53,207 nucleotides of DNA from Bacteroidota bacterium (GTDB lineage: Bacteria; Bacteroidota; Bacteroidia; Chitinophagales; Chitinophagaceae), in assembly GCA_029561305.1 (NCBI GenBank), contig JAKQJG010000294.1, positions 1 to 53,207 of the forward strand, read 5' to 3'. Position 1 is the first letter of the stretch. Each line of letters begins with the position of its first letter. The translations under genes were made by a program, and so were the position numbers. The notes below the pieces were generated by a model. That model worked only from the letters and a program-made list of their open reading frames with translations, was not told the DNA's origin and ran no database searches. Positions 35,009-43,622 of this stretch are shown piece after piece.

Positions 35009-36250
35009 TCACCTTCCCGCCGGCCGGTTCCTGCTAAAATTACCTGGCCTTTTGCCATTTGGATGTCCACGCCCGTTATTGGGATGCGAGTGATGTCCTT
35101 TTCTATATTCCGGGCCTTCGCCAAATTGCTCAGGTATTTTTTCTTTGGGTACCTCTTTGCCAAGTAAGCGCTCAATACTTTGAAACTTGCGCTGCTCTTT
35201 TTCACTGATAAATGTAATGGCGGTTCCTTCTGCCGCCGCCCTTGCTGTTCTGCCAATGCGATGCACATAATCTTCGCCATCATGCGGCACATCATAATTT
35301 ATTACCAGCCCAATATTATCAATATCAATACCCCGGCTTAAAATATCAGTAGCTATCAGCACTTTTAACCGGCCGCTTTTAAAATACATCAGCACTTCTT
35401 CCCGCTTATCCTGTTCCAGGTCGCTGTGTATTTCATCTACTGCCAGCTTGGTTCTTTTTAATTCCCTTGTTAATTGTTTTACAGCCTGTTTGCTGCTGCA
35501 AAACACCAATACAGATGAAAACTCTTTTTGATGAAGGATGAATTTCACTAATGGTATCTTCTGCGCTTCATACACTACATAGGCAAGCTGTGTTATTTTT
35601 TCGTTTGGCTTGCTGATAGCAATATTTATTTCCGCTGGATTGTGCAGTATCTTTTTTGCCATCTCCCTGATCCTGGAGGGCATAGTGGCACTAAACAAAA
35701 GATTTTGTCTTTTTGCCGGCAATGCATTGATGATACGCATGATGTCATCATAAAAACCCATATCAAGCATACGGTCTGCTTCGTCCAGTACCAAATATTT
35801 CAGGCCGCTGAATTTTACATAACCCATATTGATATGTGCGATCATTTTACCCGGTGTACAGATCACTACATCGGCACCCATACTCAGGGCTTTTTTCTCC
35901 TGAACAAAAGCACCACCATCGCCACCACCATATACCGCAATAGAGCTTACACTGGTGAAATACGACAGGCCCTCCATATGTTGTGCAATCTGTATGGCCA
36001 GTTCCCTGGTGGGCACAATGATCAATGCGGTGATGCTGTGCTCATCAAAAGGAGTGGAGAGAATATTATTAATGAGCGGCAATAGAAATGCGGCGGTTTT
36101 ACCGGTGCCTGTTTGTGCCGACGCTATCACATCTTTTCCTTCAAGTACTAAAGGGATCACGAGTTCCTGTACCGGGGTTGCATCTTCATATCCTGATGCT
36201 TCGATGCCTTCTGACAAGCGGCTGTCGAAATTAAATGCTGAAAATTTCAA
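35009..36250 (-). CDS. DEAD-box RNA helicase, RhlE-like
   Basis: 413 residues with all DEAD-box motifs: Q motif (SGYEDATPVQELVIP), motif I AQTGTGKT, Ia PTRELA, II DEADRM, III SAT, IV VLVFCSS, V ATDILSRGIDID, VI HRIGRTARA. The tail (residues about 365-413) is basic and rich in Gly, His, Asn and Pro, as in the RNA-binding tails of RhlE-type helicases. It unwinds short RNA duplexes in ribosome assembly or RNA turnover. It stands alone: the OmpA-domain gene converges on it from the left, and the gene to the right is divergent. Confidence 0.93.
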   Translation of the reverse strand: MKFSAFNFDSRLSEGIEASGYEDATPVQELVIPLVLEGKDVIASAQTGTGKTAAFLLPLINNILSTPFDEHSITALIIVPTRELAIQIAQHMEGLSYFTSVSSIAVYGGGDGGAFVQEKKALSMGADVVICTPGKMIAHINMGYVKFSGLKYLVLDEADRMLDMGFYDDIMRIINALPAKRQNLLFSATMPSRIREMAKKILHNPAEINIAISKPNEKITQLAYVVYEAQKIPLVKFILHQKEFSSVLVFCSSKQAVKQLTRELKRTKLAVDEIHSDLEQDKREEVLMYFKSGRLKVLIATDILSRGIDIDNIGLVINYDVPHDGEDYVHRIGRTARAAAEGTAITFISEKEQRKFQSIERLLGKEVPKEKIPEQFGEGPEYRKGHHSHPNNGRGHPNGKRPGNFSRNRPAGR

Positions 36251-36438
36251 AACTGTAGCTTAAATGATGAATTGGTTTTTCACAAGATGATAAAAATAGG
36301 CATAATCAGGCAGAAAAAAATTGTTTAAAATATTTCGGCTTTTGCACAATAAATTTTTTAACCCGGAGTTATAGCCTCACAATCCCGTACCAGCATCAGC
36401 AGGCGCAAGCCTGTACAAGATCAATAAAAACCCCGTCT

Positions 36439-36951
36439 ATGAAAACCATTAACAAAAACACCCCGATTTCTGCCGTAGTTCAACAAGTAATAAACAATGC
36501 CACCAGCTGGATAGGACACCGCCGCGACAATGACGATGTGATATCAGGTCAAACTTTTATTGCGCCTGCAGAAGGTGATCTTGCAGCGATTGAAATTTTT
36601 TCAGCCCTTGTTACAAAACCCGGCAAAGTAATTATGACCCTGCACAATTTCGACAGGGATCAAAAATGCTGGGGGCCAGCATTAAAAACCACCAGTATCA
36701 ATATTAAGAGTAATGAAGCCGGCAGGTGGCTGGCATTTGACATGCCTGGTATGCATCTTGATAAGGGTGCTTCCTATGGTTTTCGTATACAAAGCCCTGA
36801 TACCTTGATCGGCGTGGGTGAAGCGGCAGGCAACCTTAGCAAGCCACCGTTTAGTTATGGCCAGGAATGGCAGTTTACCAATGAAAAAAGTGAAGGAAAG
36901 TGCTTTTCCTACTTCAGCCTTGCATTTAAAGTAGATATGAAGGCAGCCTAG
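36439..36951 (+). CDS. Hypothetical protein, beta-sandwich-like
   Basis: 170 residues, no signal peptide or membrane segment. I do not recognise a family. The visible pattern is beta-rich: GQTFIAPAEGDLAAIEIFSA, GKVIMTLHNFD, NEAGRWLAFDMPGMHLDKGASYGFRIQ, FSYFSLAFKV. The order of strands and the LDKGxxYxFRI stretch resemble jelly-roll carbohydrate-binding or DUF4082-type sandwiches, which is a weak resemblance only. It converges with the first globin gene, with 13 bp between the stop codons. A cytoplasmic location is suggested by the absence of a signal, unless export is non-classical. Confidence 0.65.
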   Translation: MKTINKNTPISAVVQQVINNATSWIGHRRDNDDVISGQTFIAPAEGDLAAIEIFSALVTKPGKVIMTLHNFDRDQKCWGPALKTTSINIKSNEAGRWLAFDMPGMHLDKGASYGFRIQSPDTLIGVGEAAGNLSKPPFSYGQEWQFTNEKSEGKCFSYFSLAFKVDMKAA

Positions 36952-36964
36952 GCGTTGGCGGTTC

Positions 36965-37387
36965 TTATGCAGCAGGTGCTTCAGCTGAAGCAGTTATCAT
37001 AATAGATGCTAATAAACCATAGCAGGTTTCCCAGGCTTCTTTTACTTCTGGTGTCCAGTCTTTACCCAATCCTTTTTCCAGTGTCCATAATAAGGATTCT
37101 CCCACAGCCGTATAATGCTCCGGTTTTACGCCATAGCCAGTATGGCGCTGTGCCATGGCTGCAATATCGCCTGTAAGCTGCTCCAGCTGATCCAGCCTTA
37201 TTACAATAATCGTTATCATGTCGATCAGCTTATTGTATTGCTGGCTCATGTCTTTTGGAAACATTTTTTTCACAGATGGATGGTCAGCAAATAACTTGCT
37301 GTAAAACAAATCCCCTACAATGGCGGGATCTATATTGCGAAACAACTTCCAGCTCTGCTTTACCAATTTTATCTGTTCCTGCGTCAT
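36965..37387 (-). CDS. Single-domain globin (flavohaemoglobin-like)
   Basis: 140 residues, the length of one globin domain without the reductase part. Diagnostic pieces are the B10 Tyr in DLFYSKLFADHP, the CD Phe in KKMFPKD, the proximal histidine in QRHTGYGVKPEHY, and the following ESLLWTLEKGLG helix. This matches the N-terminal domain of flavohaemoglobins, which bind O2 or NO; alone it needs a separate reductase for NO dioxygenation. The upstream region contains a strong Shine-Dalgarno sequence (GGAGGA), rare in this phylum. A related globin gene lies at 39015-39497, beyond the fibre gene. Confidence 0.92.
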   Translation of the reverse strand: MTQEQIKLVKQSWKLFRNIDPAIVGDLFYSKLFADHPSVKKMFPKDMSQQYNKLIDMITIIVIRLDQLEQLTGDIAAMAQRHTGYGVKPEHYTAVGESLLWTLEKGLGKDWTPEVKEAWETCYGLLASIMITASAEAPAA

Positions 37388-37393
37388 AACTGT

Positions 37394-37399
37394 TCCTCC
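37394..37399 (-). promoter_or_regulatory. Strong Shine-Dalgarno GGAGGA before the globin start
   Basis: GGAGGA with a 6-base spacer to the ATG on the minus strand. Most genes in this window have no such sequence, as usual for Bacteroidota, so this one stands out and supports the chosen globin start. Confidence 0.7.
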
Positions 37400-37670
37400 G
37401 TTTAATTACCATACAAAAGTGAGCATTTAATTTTTTTAAGTGAAAAAAGATTCCCTGAAGTGCAGCTTTTTTTAGTTGAAATGTATTAGGGATAATGACT
37501 ATGCTTGTTTTTTCCTTACATCACCTGTAATTCGCCAGCAACCGTTTCCAGCTAAAAAGCCACCCGGTAAATGCAAAATACCGCCTGATAATAACCACTT
37601 CCTGTGCTTTCGTGCAGCGAATAGTTTTACATAATTGAAAGAAAATAAACGCTATTAAAAAAGTATTGAC

Positions 37671-38948
37671 ATGAAAAAGACACTCCTTGCGGTTTCAGTA
37701 ACTCTTGCAGCCATCCAAATGCAGGCACAAAACGTGGGCATAGGTACCAATACCCCAGCAAAAAAATTGTCTGTAAGAGGCACTATTGTGGTTGACCATG
37801 ATGAAGAAAACAACGGTAGTATGGACAGTGCCAGTTTGTTGTTTGGGAAAAACGGACTGGTTGGCATCACCAGCAACAAATTGTTTGGGCTCAACAGTGG
37901 CGGTATTGATTTATGGACAGCAGGCTTCCGTCGTTTTTCCATCAATAACAATGGCAATACCGGGATAGGCATCCTTCCCAACAATAATTTCCGCTTACAG
38001 GTAAATGGAAAATTGAATGCAACAGGAAATATCAGCACTGATGACAGTCTTTATGTAAATGGAGGAATGGCTGTTGGTACCAATAGTACAAACGGATACA
38101 GGTTAAGGGTAGATGGCACGAGTCGTTTTTCTGCAAATGCGTATATGGATGGCAGCCTCATGGTGAGTGGCTTGCTGGAAGCAGACGGCGGGGCCATCGT
38201 GCTGGGAACTTTGGAAGGAAATGCAATAAGAGCCAACAATACCCTGCGTGTGGGGGATTACGCAGCCATTGGCGGGTTACTCGATTCAAATTTCAGGCTG
38301 CGGGTGTATAATGGCTCCAGCCGGTTTGGTGGCAGCGTGGAAGCTACAGGCAATATGACGATTGGTGGCACACTGGATGAAACCTACCGGCTGAGAGTAA
38401 TAGGTGGCAACAGCCGCTTTGGTGGTGATGCACAAGTTACAGGCCGTATGGCTATTGGAGGTGACATGGATGATAACTACCGGCTGCGGGTATACGACGG
38501 CAACAGCCGCTTTGGTGGAAATGCCGAGGTAACCGGCCTGCTGGATGTAGGTGGAAATATCAACTTAACGGGGCAACTGAATGCCGGCAGTGTAAATGCC
38601 ACTGCCATTTCAATTGGAGGCAAGGGGGCAGCCAGAAGCGACGGGCCGTCACCATTGAGGATTGGATTTAACAGCAAGACAGTGGATGTAACCATTCCGG
38701 GAGGTGCCACGATTGAATATACAGTGAATATTACAGACTTTACAGGAGATAATGATGATGTGAGGGTAATGGTAAGCCAGTTTCAAACCGCTTTTGGCAG
38801 CTCGATAGATGCGTGGGAAAGAATGCTGATCACCGTGTCAAATGTAGACGCTGCTGCCGATACCTGTAAAATAAATATCCACAATACGGGAGGCGGCCAG
38901 TTAACCGTAAAAGGCACTATCTATCTCACTGCCATTGCAAAAAATTAA
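37671..38948 (+). CDS. Fibre-like secreted protein with 31-residue repeats
   Basis: 425 residues with signal peptide (MKKTLLAVSVTLAAIQMQAQ) and a mature start NVGIGTNTPAKKLSVRG as in the other fibre-like genes of the window. The middle is made of repeats around the motif YRLRVxxGNSRFGGxAxVTG; three complete consecutive 31-residue units occupy residues 204-296, with more divergent units before (GYRLRVDGTSRFSANAYMDG). The C-terminal about 110 residues (NSKTVDVTIPGGATIEYTVNITDF... GGGQLTVKGTIYLTAIA) form a probable beta-sandwich. There is no anchor or type IX CTD. A beta-solenoid fibre is likely. It lies between two globin genes; a functional link is not evident. Confidence 0.82.
   Translation: MKKTLLAVSVTLAAIQMQAQNVGIGTNTPAKKLSVRGTIVVDHDEENNGSMDSASLLFGKNGLVGITSNKLFGLNSGGIDLWTAGFRRFSINNNGNTGIGILPNNNFRLQVNGKLNATGNISTDDSLYVNGGMAVGTNSTNGYRLRVDGTSRFSANAYMDGSLMVSGLLEADGGAIVLGTLEGNAIRANNTLRVGDYAAIGGLLDSNFRLRVYNGSSRFGGSVEATGNMTIGGTLDETYRLRVIGGNSRFGGDAQVTGRMAIGGDMDDNYRLRVYDGNSRFGGNAEVTGLLDVGGNINLTGQLNAGSVNATAISIGGKGAARSDGPSPLRIGFNSKTVDVTIPGGATIEYTVNITDFTGDNDDVRVMVSQFQTAFGSSIDAWERMLITVSNVDAAADTCKINIHNTGGGQLTVKGTIYLTAIAKN
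38280..38558 (+). repeat. Three tandem 93 bp repeats in the fibre gene
   Basis: Three consecutive 93 bp units encode LDSNFRLRVYNGSSRFGG, LDETYRLRVIGGNSRFGG and MDDNYRLRVYDGNSRFGG, each followed by a 13-residue linker with TG and GG turns. The spacing is constant and the frame is kept. Unit number may vary between strains. Confidence 0.75.
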
Positions 38949-39014
38949 GCAGACAATGATGTAAGAACCGGTACTGCGGCTGTAATTTATTATTAAATGC
39001 TATCCGTTTACGTT

Positions 39015-39497
39015 ATGACAGAAAAACAAATTGAACTGATACGTCAATCCTGGCTGCTGGTGAAGCCTGCATCCAAAGAAGCGGGTATAGCCTTTTATGA
39101 AAAGCTTTTTGCGGCTGCTCCCGGCATCAGGCATTTATTTAAAAAAGATGTGACCGAACAGGCAGAGAAATTAATGAACATGCTGAGCTTTGTAGTAAGT
39201 AAACTCGACGGGCTGGAGGGTATCATTACAGATATAACAGCATTGGGTGCAAGACATCACCAGTATGGCGCCAAACCGGAGCATTATGATGTGGTAGGCA
39301 ATTGTCTTATCGAAACACTAAAGGACGGGCTGGCAGAAAAATGGAACACGGAATTGCAACAGGCATGGATAGCCGCTTTCACAATTATCAAAACAGCAAT
39401 GGTGGCTGCACAGAAAACAGGTAGTTGTACAAACGAAATAATTAAAGATGCAGCAGCCTGTAATGGTAAGTATAGTCAACACAATTTAAAAAGCTGA
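39015..39497 (+). CDS. Single-domain globin (flavohaemoglobin-like), second copy
   Basis: 160 residues from Met7 of the longest frame (MTEKQIELIRQSW), which matches the beginning of the other globin (MTQEQIKLVKQSW). It has the B10 Tyr (IAFYEKLFAAAP), CD Phe (RHLFKKD), the proximal histidine in ARHHQYGAKPEHY, and NCLIETLKDGL. It is related to the globin at 36965-37387, but has a C-terminal extension of about 20 residues with two cysteines (GSCTNEIIKDAAACNG). There is no reductase domain. An in-frame ATG at 38997 gives six more residues. It is followed by the acetyltransferase gene after 32 bp. Confidence 0.91.
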   Translation: MTEKQIELIRQSWLLVKPASKEAGIAFYEKLFAAAPGIRHLFKKDVTEQAEKLMNMLSFVVSKLDGLEGIITDITALGARHHQYGAKPEHYDVVGNCLIETLKDGLAEKWNTELQQAWIAAFTIIKTAMVAAQKTGSCTNEIIKDAAACNGKYSQHNLKS

Positions 39498-39529
39498 TGA
39501 AAGCAGGTACTCAGAAAGCTTAACCCAAT

Positions 39530-39994
39530 ATGCAAACAGAAATTAAACTACTAACTACAGGGAATACTAAAGCCTTTGAAGACTTGTTGCATATTTTCAA
39601 AGAGGCATTTGAAATGGATGACCCATTGATACCGGGTGAAGAATACCTGGAGACCTTATTGCGCAAAAAAGATTTTTTAGTATTTGTGGCCCTTCAAAAC
39701 AATACGGTTGTTGCAGGTTTAACTGTTTATGTGCTACAGCAATATTTTTCAACCCGGCCGGTTGCGTTTATTTATGATATGGCTGTTCACAAACCGCACC
39801 AGCGAAGGGGAACCGGCAGCAGGCTACTGGAAGCAACAGTAGAATTTTGCCGGACAAGTGGCTTTGACGAAGCATTTGCAGAAGCAGATGCAACGGATGC
39901 GCATGCAGTAAATTTTTACAGGAAAACAAAATATACAAATGTTGTAAGTGCCCTGCAATTCACTTACCACACAAACAAAATACTTCCTGGTTAA
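39530..39994 (+). CDS. GNAT acetyltransferase resembling AAC(3)-I aminoglycoside acetyltransferases
   Basis: 154 residues. The GNAT acetyl-CoA loop reads HKPHQRRGTGSRLL (motif A, RxxGxG/A). The overall course resembles the AAC(3)-I family: EYLETLLRKKDFLVFVALQNN corresponds to the YLxxLLxxxxFIALAA region, VAGLTVYVLQQYF to VVGALAAYVLPKF, VAFIYDMAVH to EIYIYDLAV, and AEADATDAHAVNFYRK to VQADYGDDPAVALYTK. These enzymes acetylate the 3-amino group of gentamicin-type drugs. Chromosomal relatives exist with unknown natural substrates, and resistance is not shown by sequence alone. The gene sits 32 bp after the second globin gene, on the same strand. Confidence 0.8.
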   Translation: MQTEIKLLTTGNTKAFEDLLHIFKEAFEMDDPLIPGEEYLETLLRKKDFLVFVALQNNTVVAGLTVYVLQQYFSTRPVAFIYDMAVHKPHQRRGTGSRLLEATVEFCRTSGFDEAFAEADATDAHAVNFYRKTKYTNVVSALQFTYHTNKILPG

Positions 39995-40088
39995 AGCTGC
40001 CTGTTTCAACACAGTTGTACTGCAGGAATGGCGTGCTGGTTTTTGGATGGAAAACAATGTATATTTATCTGTAAGTATTGTCAGCAGA

Positions 40089-43000
40089 TTGAAAGGAATA
40101 AAAAATAAAAAATATCATTTTTTGACACTTATACTGTTGCTGCAGTTACAGGCTGCAGCACAGTTACCGGAGTATCATGTAAAAATGCTAAGCGACCAGC
40201 AAGGTCTCAATGCCGCCGATGTTGTCAGTTTGACGAAAGACAAAAAAGGATTTTTATGGTTGCTGTCACAAAGTTTTATTCAGCGCTTTGACGGAAGGGT
40301 GGCCACAAAATTTGAATTTACTGAAACGGTAACGCATGTAATGGCAGACAGTAAAGACAGGAAATGGGTATTGGGCCGTTTCGGTGTTTTTCTTTTTAAA
40401 AATGACCATGAAGGATTTACGCCCATCGGCATCACCGGGGCTAAAGGAAATATGCCGGTATGTATGTTCGAAAAAGGCTCCATATTGTTCCTCCTTTTGT
40501 CTGATGGCCTGCGCCAGCTGGATGAAACTTCCATGCAATTCGTACAAACAAACAAGCCCCTTTTTTCCTTTTCAAAAAAAATACAGGATCTCTACAGCAT
40601 CTACCGGCATACTTTATTTGTGTCAACAGGCGACAGCCTGCATGCAGTGAATATTACCACAGGCAAAATAAATTCCCTCCCCTTCCGTGCACCCTATTTT
40701 ATACTTGGCACCGGTGAAGATGAATTGCTGGTAAGTAATTGGGATTCACAAACCTGGCGCTGCAACTTCATTACAGGTGAGAAAAAAGAAATTGTACCAA
40801 CGGATATCAACAACTCACCAGGCGCCGTATTTGTCAGGTTTTTTGGCGGTGTGCACATGAAAGCAAACCGCTTCCTTTTGTCTTCCAATACGGGAGTGGT
40901 GGAGTATAACAATCTTTCAAAACAGTTTAACCAGCCGGTTATCTATCACAAGGGAAGACCGGTTACCAGCAACACATCCATCAAGCATTTTTTTCATGAT
41001 GATAACGGCAATGTGTACATGACACATGCAGACGGCATTTGCTTTTTCAATAGCAATACCGGTATCATACAGCATATCAGGGACTACAGCTGCAATGGTA
41101 AAAATTTTCCTGATATTGATACCAGGGGTTTTGCAGAAGACCATGCAGGCAGGATATGGATAGCAACGGTAGCAGGTATCGCCGCACTGGATATGGCTAC
41201 TGGGGAATTACAAACCTATACGCCCTCCTTATCAAAAGATGGCATCAATTTTCCGAGCATCCGCTACCTGCTGTTTGCAAACAACAAATTATGGACAGCT
41301 ACCGGGGGCAAAGGTCTTTGGCTGATGGACACCGCAACAGGCAGATTTATACGACCCACGTTTGCCAAAGACAGCAATGGCATTAAAACAGCTAATGCAT
41401 TGAACGAAGATTTTATTTGGAAAATGGAAGCGCTTACGAACGGCAATATCTTCATCGCCGGTGGCAGCCATTGTTACCTGGTTAACAGCAATACGTTCGA
41501 AGCAAAAATGCTGGACATGCCCGTCAGGCATGGTCCCAGCCGCAGTGCCCTGCAGGATAGCGAAGGACGCATCTGGCATGGCACCACCCGTGGAGTGTAT
41601 TGTTATGATGCCAATTTTAAACTACTCTTTGCTGTGTCCGACTCATTGCCCGACAAGCGGGTAGCGGCGATTAGTGAATGGGCGCCGGGACATTTTTTTA
41701 TTGGTAGCAAGGGGCTTTATGAAATAAAACTACAAGGCAATGCGATCACCCTCTTTAGAAAAGTGGAAGCAGTACCGGCGAACCGTTTTATTTACTGCCT
41801 TCAAAAAGATAACCACGGGGATATTTGGCTGGGAACAGACGCAGGCCTGCTACGGTATAAACCACTTTTAAACGAATCAGTAATTTTTGACGCAGCGGAT
41901 AATATACAACCACAAGCCTTTAACAGCAATGGATTATTTCTTACAACAACCGGGATGATCTTTGCAGGAGGCAAGGCAGGATTCAACTTTTTTCAACCTG
42001 CAGAAATAAATAAAAACAGCAGCGACCTGCATCCGTTTGTTGTGTCGGTTTCTGTCGGAAATGACGACTCCATATTTTTCAAAACCGGCGGGCCATACCA
42101 GGCTGATTACTTTAACCGCAGCTTTGTAATCCATATCAGTGCTCCGGAATACCTCCGTCCTTATGAACTCCAGTTCCGCTACCGGCTGAGACAAAACGAA
42201 CCCTGGATCAGCAATGGCAACAACGGAACAGTAAGAATGAATAACCTCCCGTCAGGAATGTATCAATTTCAGCCATCTGTAAGTTATGATGGGAAAAAAT
42301 GGTTTGATGCTGATGAGATCGTGTGGCTGCAGGTACTAAAACCCTGGTGGCAGCAATGGTGGTTCAGGCTGATGGTACTTACAAGCATTGCCGCAATTGC
42401 AACTGCCTATTTTCAATATAAAAAACGGCAACGCATAAACGCAATCCATCAGCAAACGATCGACTACTTTGCCAACTCTGGCCATGAACACGGCAGCACA
42501 GCTGATATCTTGTGGGATATTACCCGAAACTGTATCTCCAGGCTGGGTTTTGAAGACTGTGTAATATATATGCTGGATGAAGACAGGCGGATGCTGGTTC
42601 AGCGTGCCGCCTATGGTGCTAAAAGTCCCAGGAAATTTGAAATACTCAACCCTATAGAGATCCCTTTAGGAAAAGGTATTACCGGTTATGTTGCGGAAAA
42701 GGGCCTGGCAGAGATCGTTAACGATACTTCCAGAGACAGCCGCTATATGGTAGACGATGAGGTAAGATTTTCAGAAATGGTGGTACCGATCATTCACAAT
42801 GAAAAAACGATCGGCATCATTGATTCAGAGAACAGGCAGAAAAATTTTTTTACAAAAAAACATTTGGAAACACTGCAAACCATTGCCTCTATCTGTGCCG
42901 CAAAATTATCTGTAACGATGGCGGTTGAGCGCATGCAACTGGCCATACGACAGGTGGAAGAGGTGAACAATAAAATGATGGAGACGCAATTCATCAACCT

Positions 43001-43622
43001 GCGGCTGCAGATGAACCCTCATTTTCTTTTTAACTCGCTGAATTCTATCCAGCACCTGATCGTTTCTCAACAAACGGATGAAGCATATAAATACCTGTCG
43101 GTCTTTTCCAGCTTTCTGCGTTCTGTGCTGCAGTATGCCGACAAAACATTTATCACGCTGGATGATGAACTGAAAATGCTTAATATGTATATCCGGCTGG
43201 AGTCGCTGGGCTTTGATGCCAGTTTCCGTTACGAAGTAAAGGTTGATGAGAGTCTTGATGCTGAAGATATTTTAATACCGCCACTGATGATACAGCCATT
43301 GGTGGAAAACGCCATCTGGCATGGACTGCTGCACAAAGAAGGAGCCAAACATTTTTTGGTATCCTTTATCAATGAGCAGGATGACAACCTGGTTTGTATT
43401 GTGGAGGATAACGGTGTTGGCAGAAAAGAATCCGGGGCTATAAAACAAAGCAGCCTCAACAATTTCGCCTATAACGGAAAGGCCACCACGCTTATAAAAG
43501 AAAGGCTGCTGCTGCTAAAACAAAAAACTGGCAAAGAAGCCAGTATGATCACGGAAGATATACAGCCATCCGGCACCAGGATAAAACTGATCATTCCTTA
43601 CTATAATAATGATGAAGTATGA
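40089..43622 (+). CDS. Reg_prop/Y_Y_Y-GAF sensor kinase, LytS type
   Basis: About 1177 residues from the TTG at 40089, which starts a clean signal peptide (KGIKNKKYHFLTLILLLQLQAAAQ); an ATG at 40047 would add 14 residues ahead of it. Two periplasmic propellers with Reg_prop motifs (DKKGFLWLLSQSF, AGRIWIATVAGIAALD, HGDIWLGTDAGLLRY), a Y_Y_Y domain (LQFRYRLRQNEPW... NLPSGMYQFQPSVS), one membrane helix (about 756-776), a cytoplasmic GAF domain (about 815-945; CVIYMLDEDRRMLVQRAA, GKGITGYVAEKG), and a LytS-type His_kinase domain with His978 in QMNPHFLFNSLNSI plus an ATPase (QPLVENAIWHG, EDNGVG). The LytTR regulator gene overlaps its stop by 4 bp. A GAF between propeller and kinase offers a second, cytoplasmic input. 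Confidence 0.92.
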   Translation: MKGIKNKKYHFLTLILLLQLQAAAQLPEYHVKMLSDQQGLNAADVVSLTKDKKGFLWLLSQSFIQRFDGRVATKFEFTETVTHVMADSKDRKWVLGRFGVFLFKNDHEGFTPIGITGAKGNMPVCMFEKGSILFLLLSDGLRQLDETSMQFVQTNKPLFSFSKKIQDLYSIYRHTLFVSTGDSLHAVNITTGKINSLPFRAPYFILGTGEDELLVSNWDSQTWRCNFITGEKKEIVPTDINNSPGAVFVRFFGGVHMKANRFLLSSNTGVVEYNNLSKQFNQPVIYHKGRPVTSNTSIKHFFHDDNGNVYMTHADGICFFNSNTGIIQHIRDYSCNGKNFPDIDTRGFAEDHAGRIWIATVAGIAALDMATGELQTYTPSLSKDGINFPSIRYLLFANNKLWTATGGKGLWLMDTATGRFIRPTFAKDSNGIKTANALNEDFIWKMEALTNGNIFIAGGSHCYLVNSNTFEAKMLDMPVRHGPSRSALQDSEGRIWHGTTRGVYCYDANFKLLFAVSDSLPDKRVAAISEWAPGHFFIGSKGLYEIKLQGNAITLFRKVEAVPANRFIYCLQKDNHGDIWLGTDAGLLRYKPLLNESVIFDAADNIQPQAFNSNGLFLTTTGMIFAGGKAGFNFFQPAEINKNSSDLHPFVVSVSVGNDDSIFFKTGGPYQADYFNRSFVIHISAPEYLRPYELQFRYRLRQNEPWISNGNNGTVRMNNLPSGMYQFQPSVSYDGKKWFDADEIVWLQVLKPWWQQWWFRLMVLTSIAAIATAYFQYKKRQRINAIHQQTIDYFANSGHEHGSTADILWDITRNCISRLGFEDCVIYMLDEDRRMLVQRAAYGAKSPRKFEILNPIEIPLGKGITGYVAEKGLAEIVNDTSRDSRYMVDDEVRFSEMVVPIIHNEKTIGIIDSENRQKNFFTKKHLETLQTIASICAAKLSVTMAVERMQLAIRQVEEVNNKMMETQFINLRLQMNPHFLFNSLNSIQHLIVSQQTDEAYKYLSVFSSFLRSVLQYADKTFITLDDELKMLNMYIRLESLGFDASFRYEVKVDESLDAEDILIPPLMIQPLVENAIWHGLLHKEGAKHFLVSFINEQDDNLVCIVEDNGVGRKESGAIKQSSLNNFAYNGKATTLIKERLLLLKQKTGKEASMITEDIQPSGTRIKLIIPYYNNDEV

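Noticed and set aside
34911..35093. Plus-strand frame beginning MKKAHFTVALFTVIHKLC, like a signal peptide
   Set aside because: It runs into the 3' end of the helicase gene on the other strand, and the rest has no protein-like character; probably chance or the trace of a lost gene.
39948..40088. Longer start for the GAF kinase, inside the acetyltransferase gene
   Set aside because: It would put about 47 residues ahead of a clear signal peptide.
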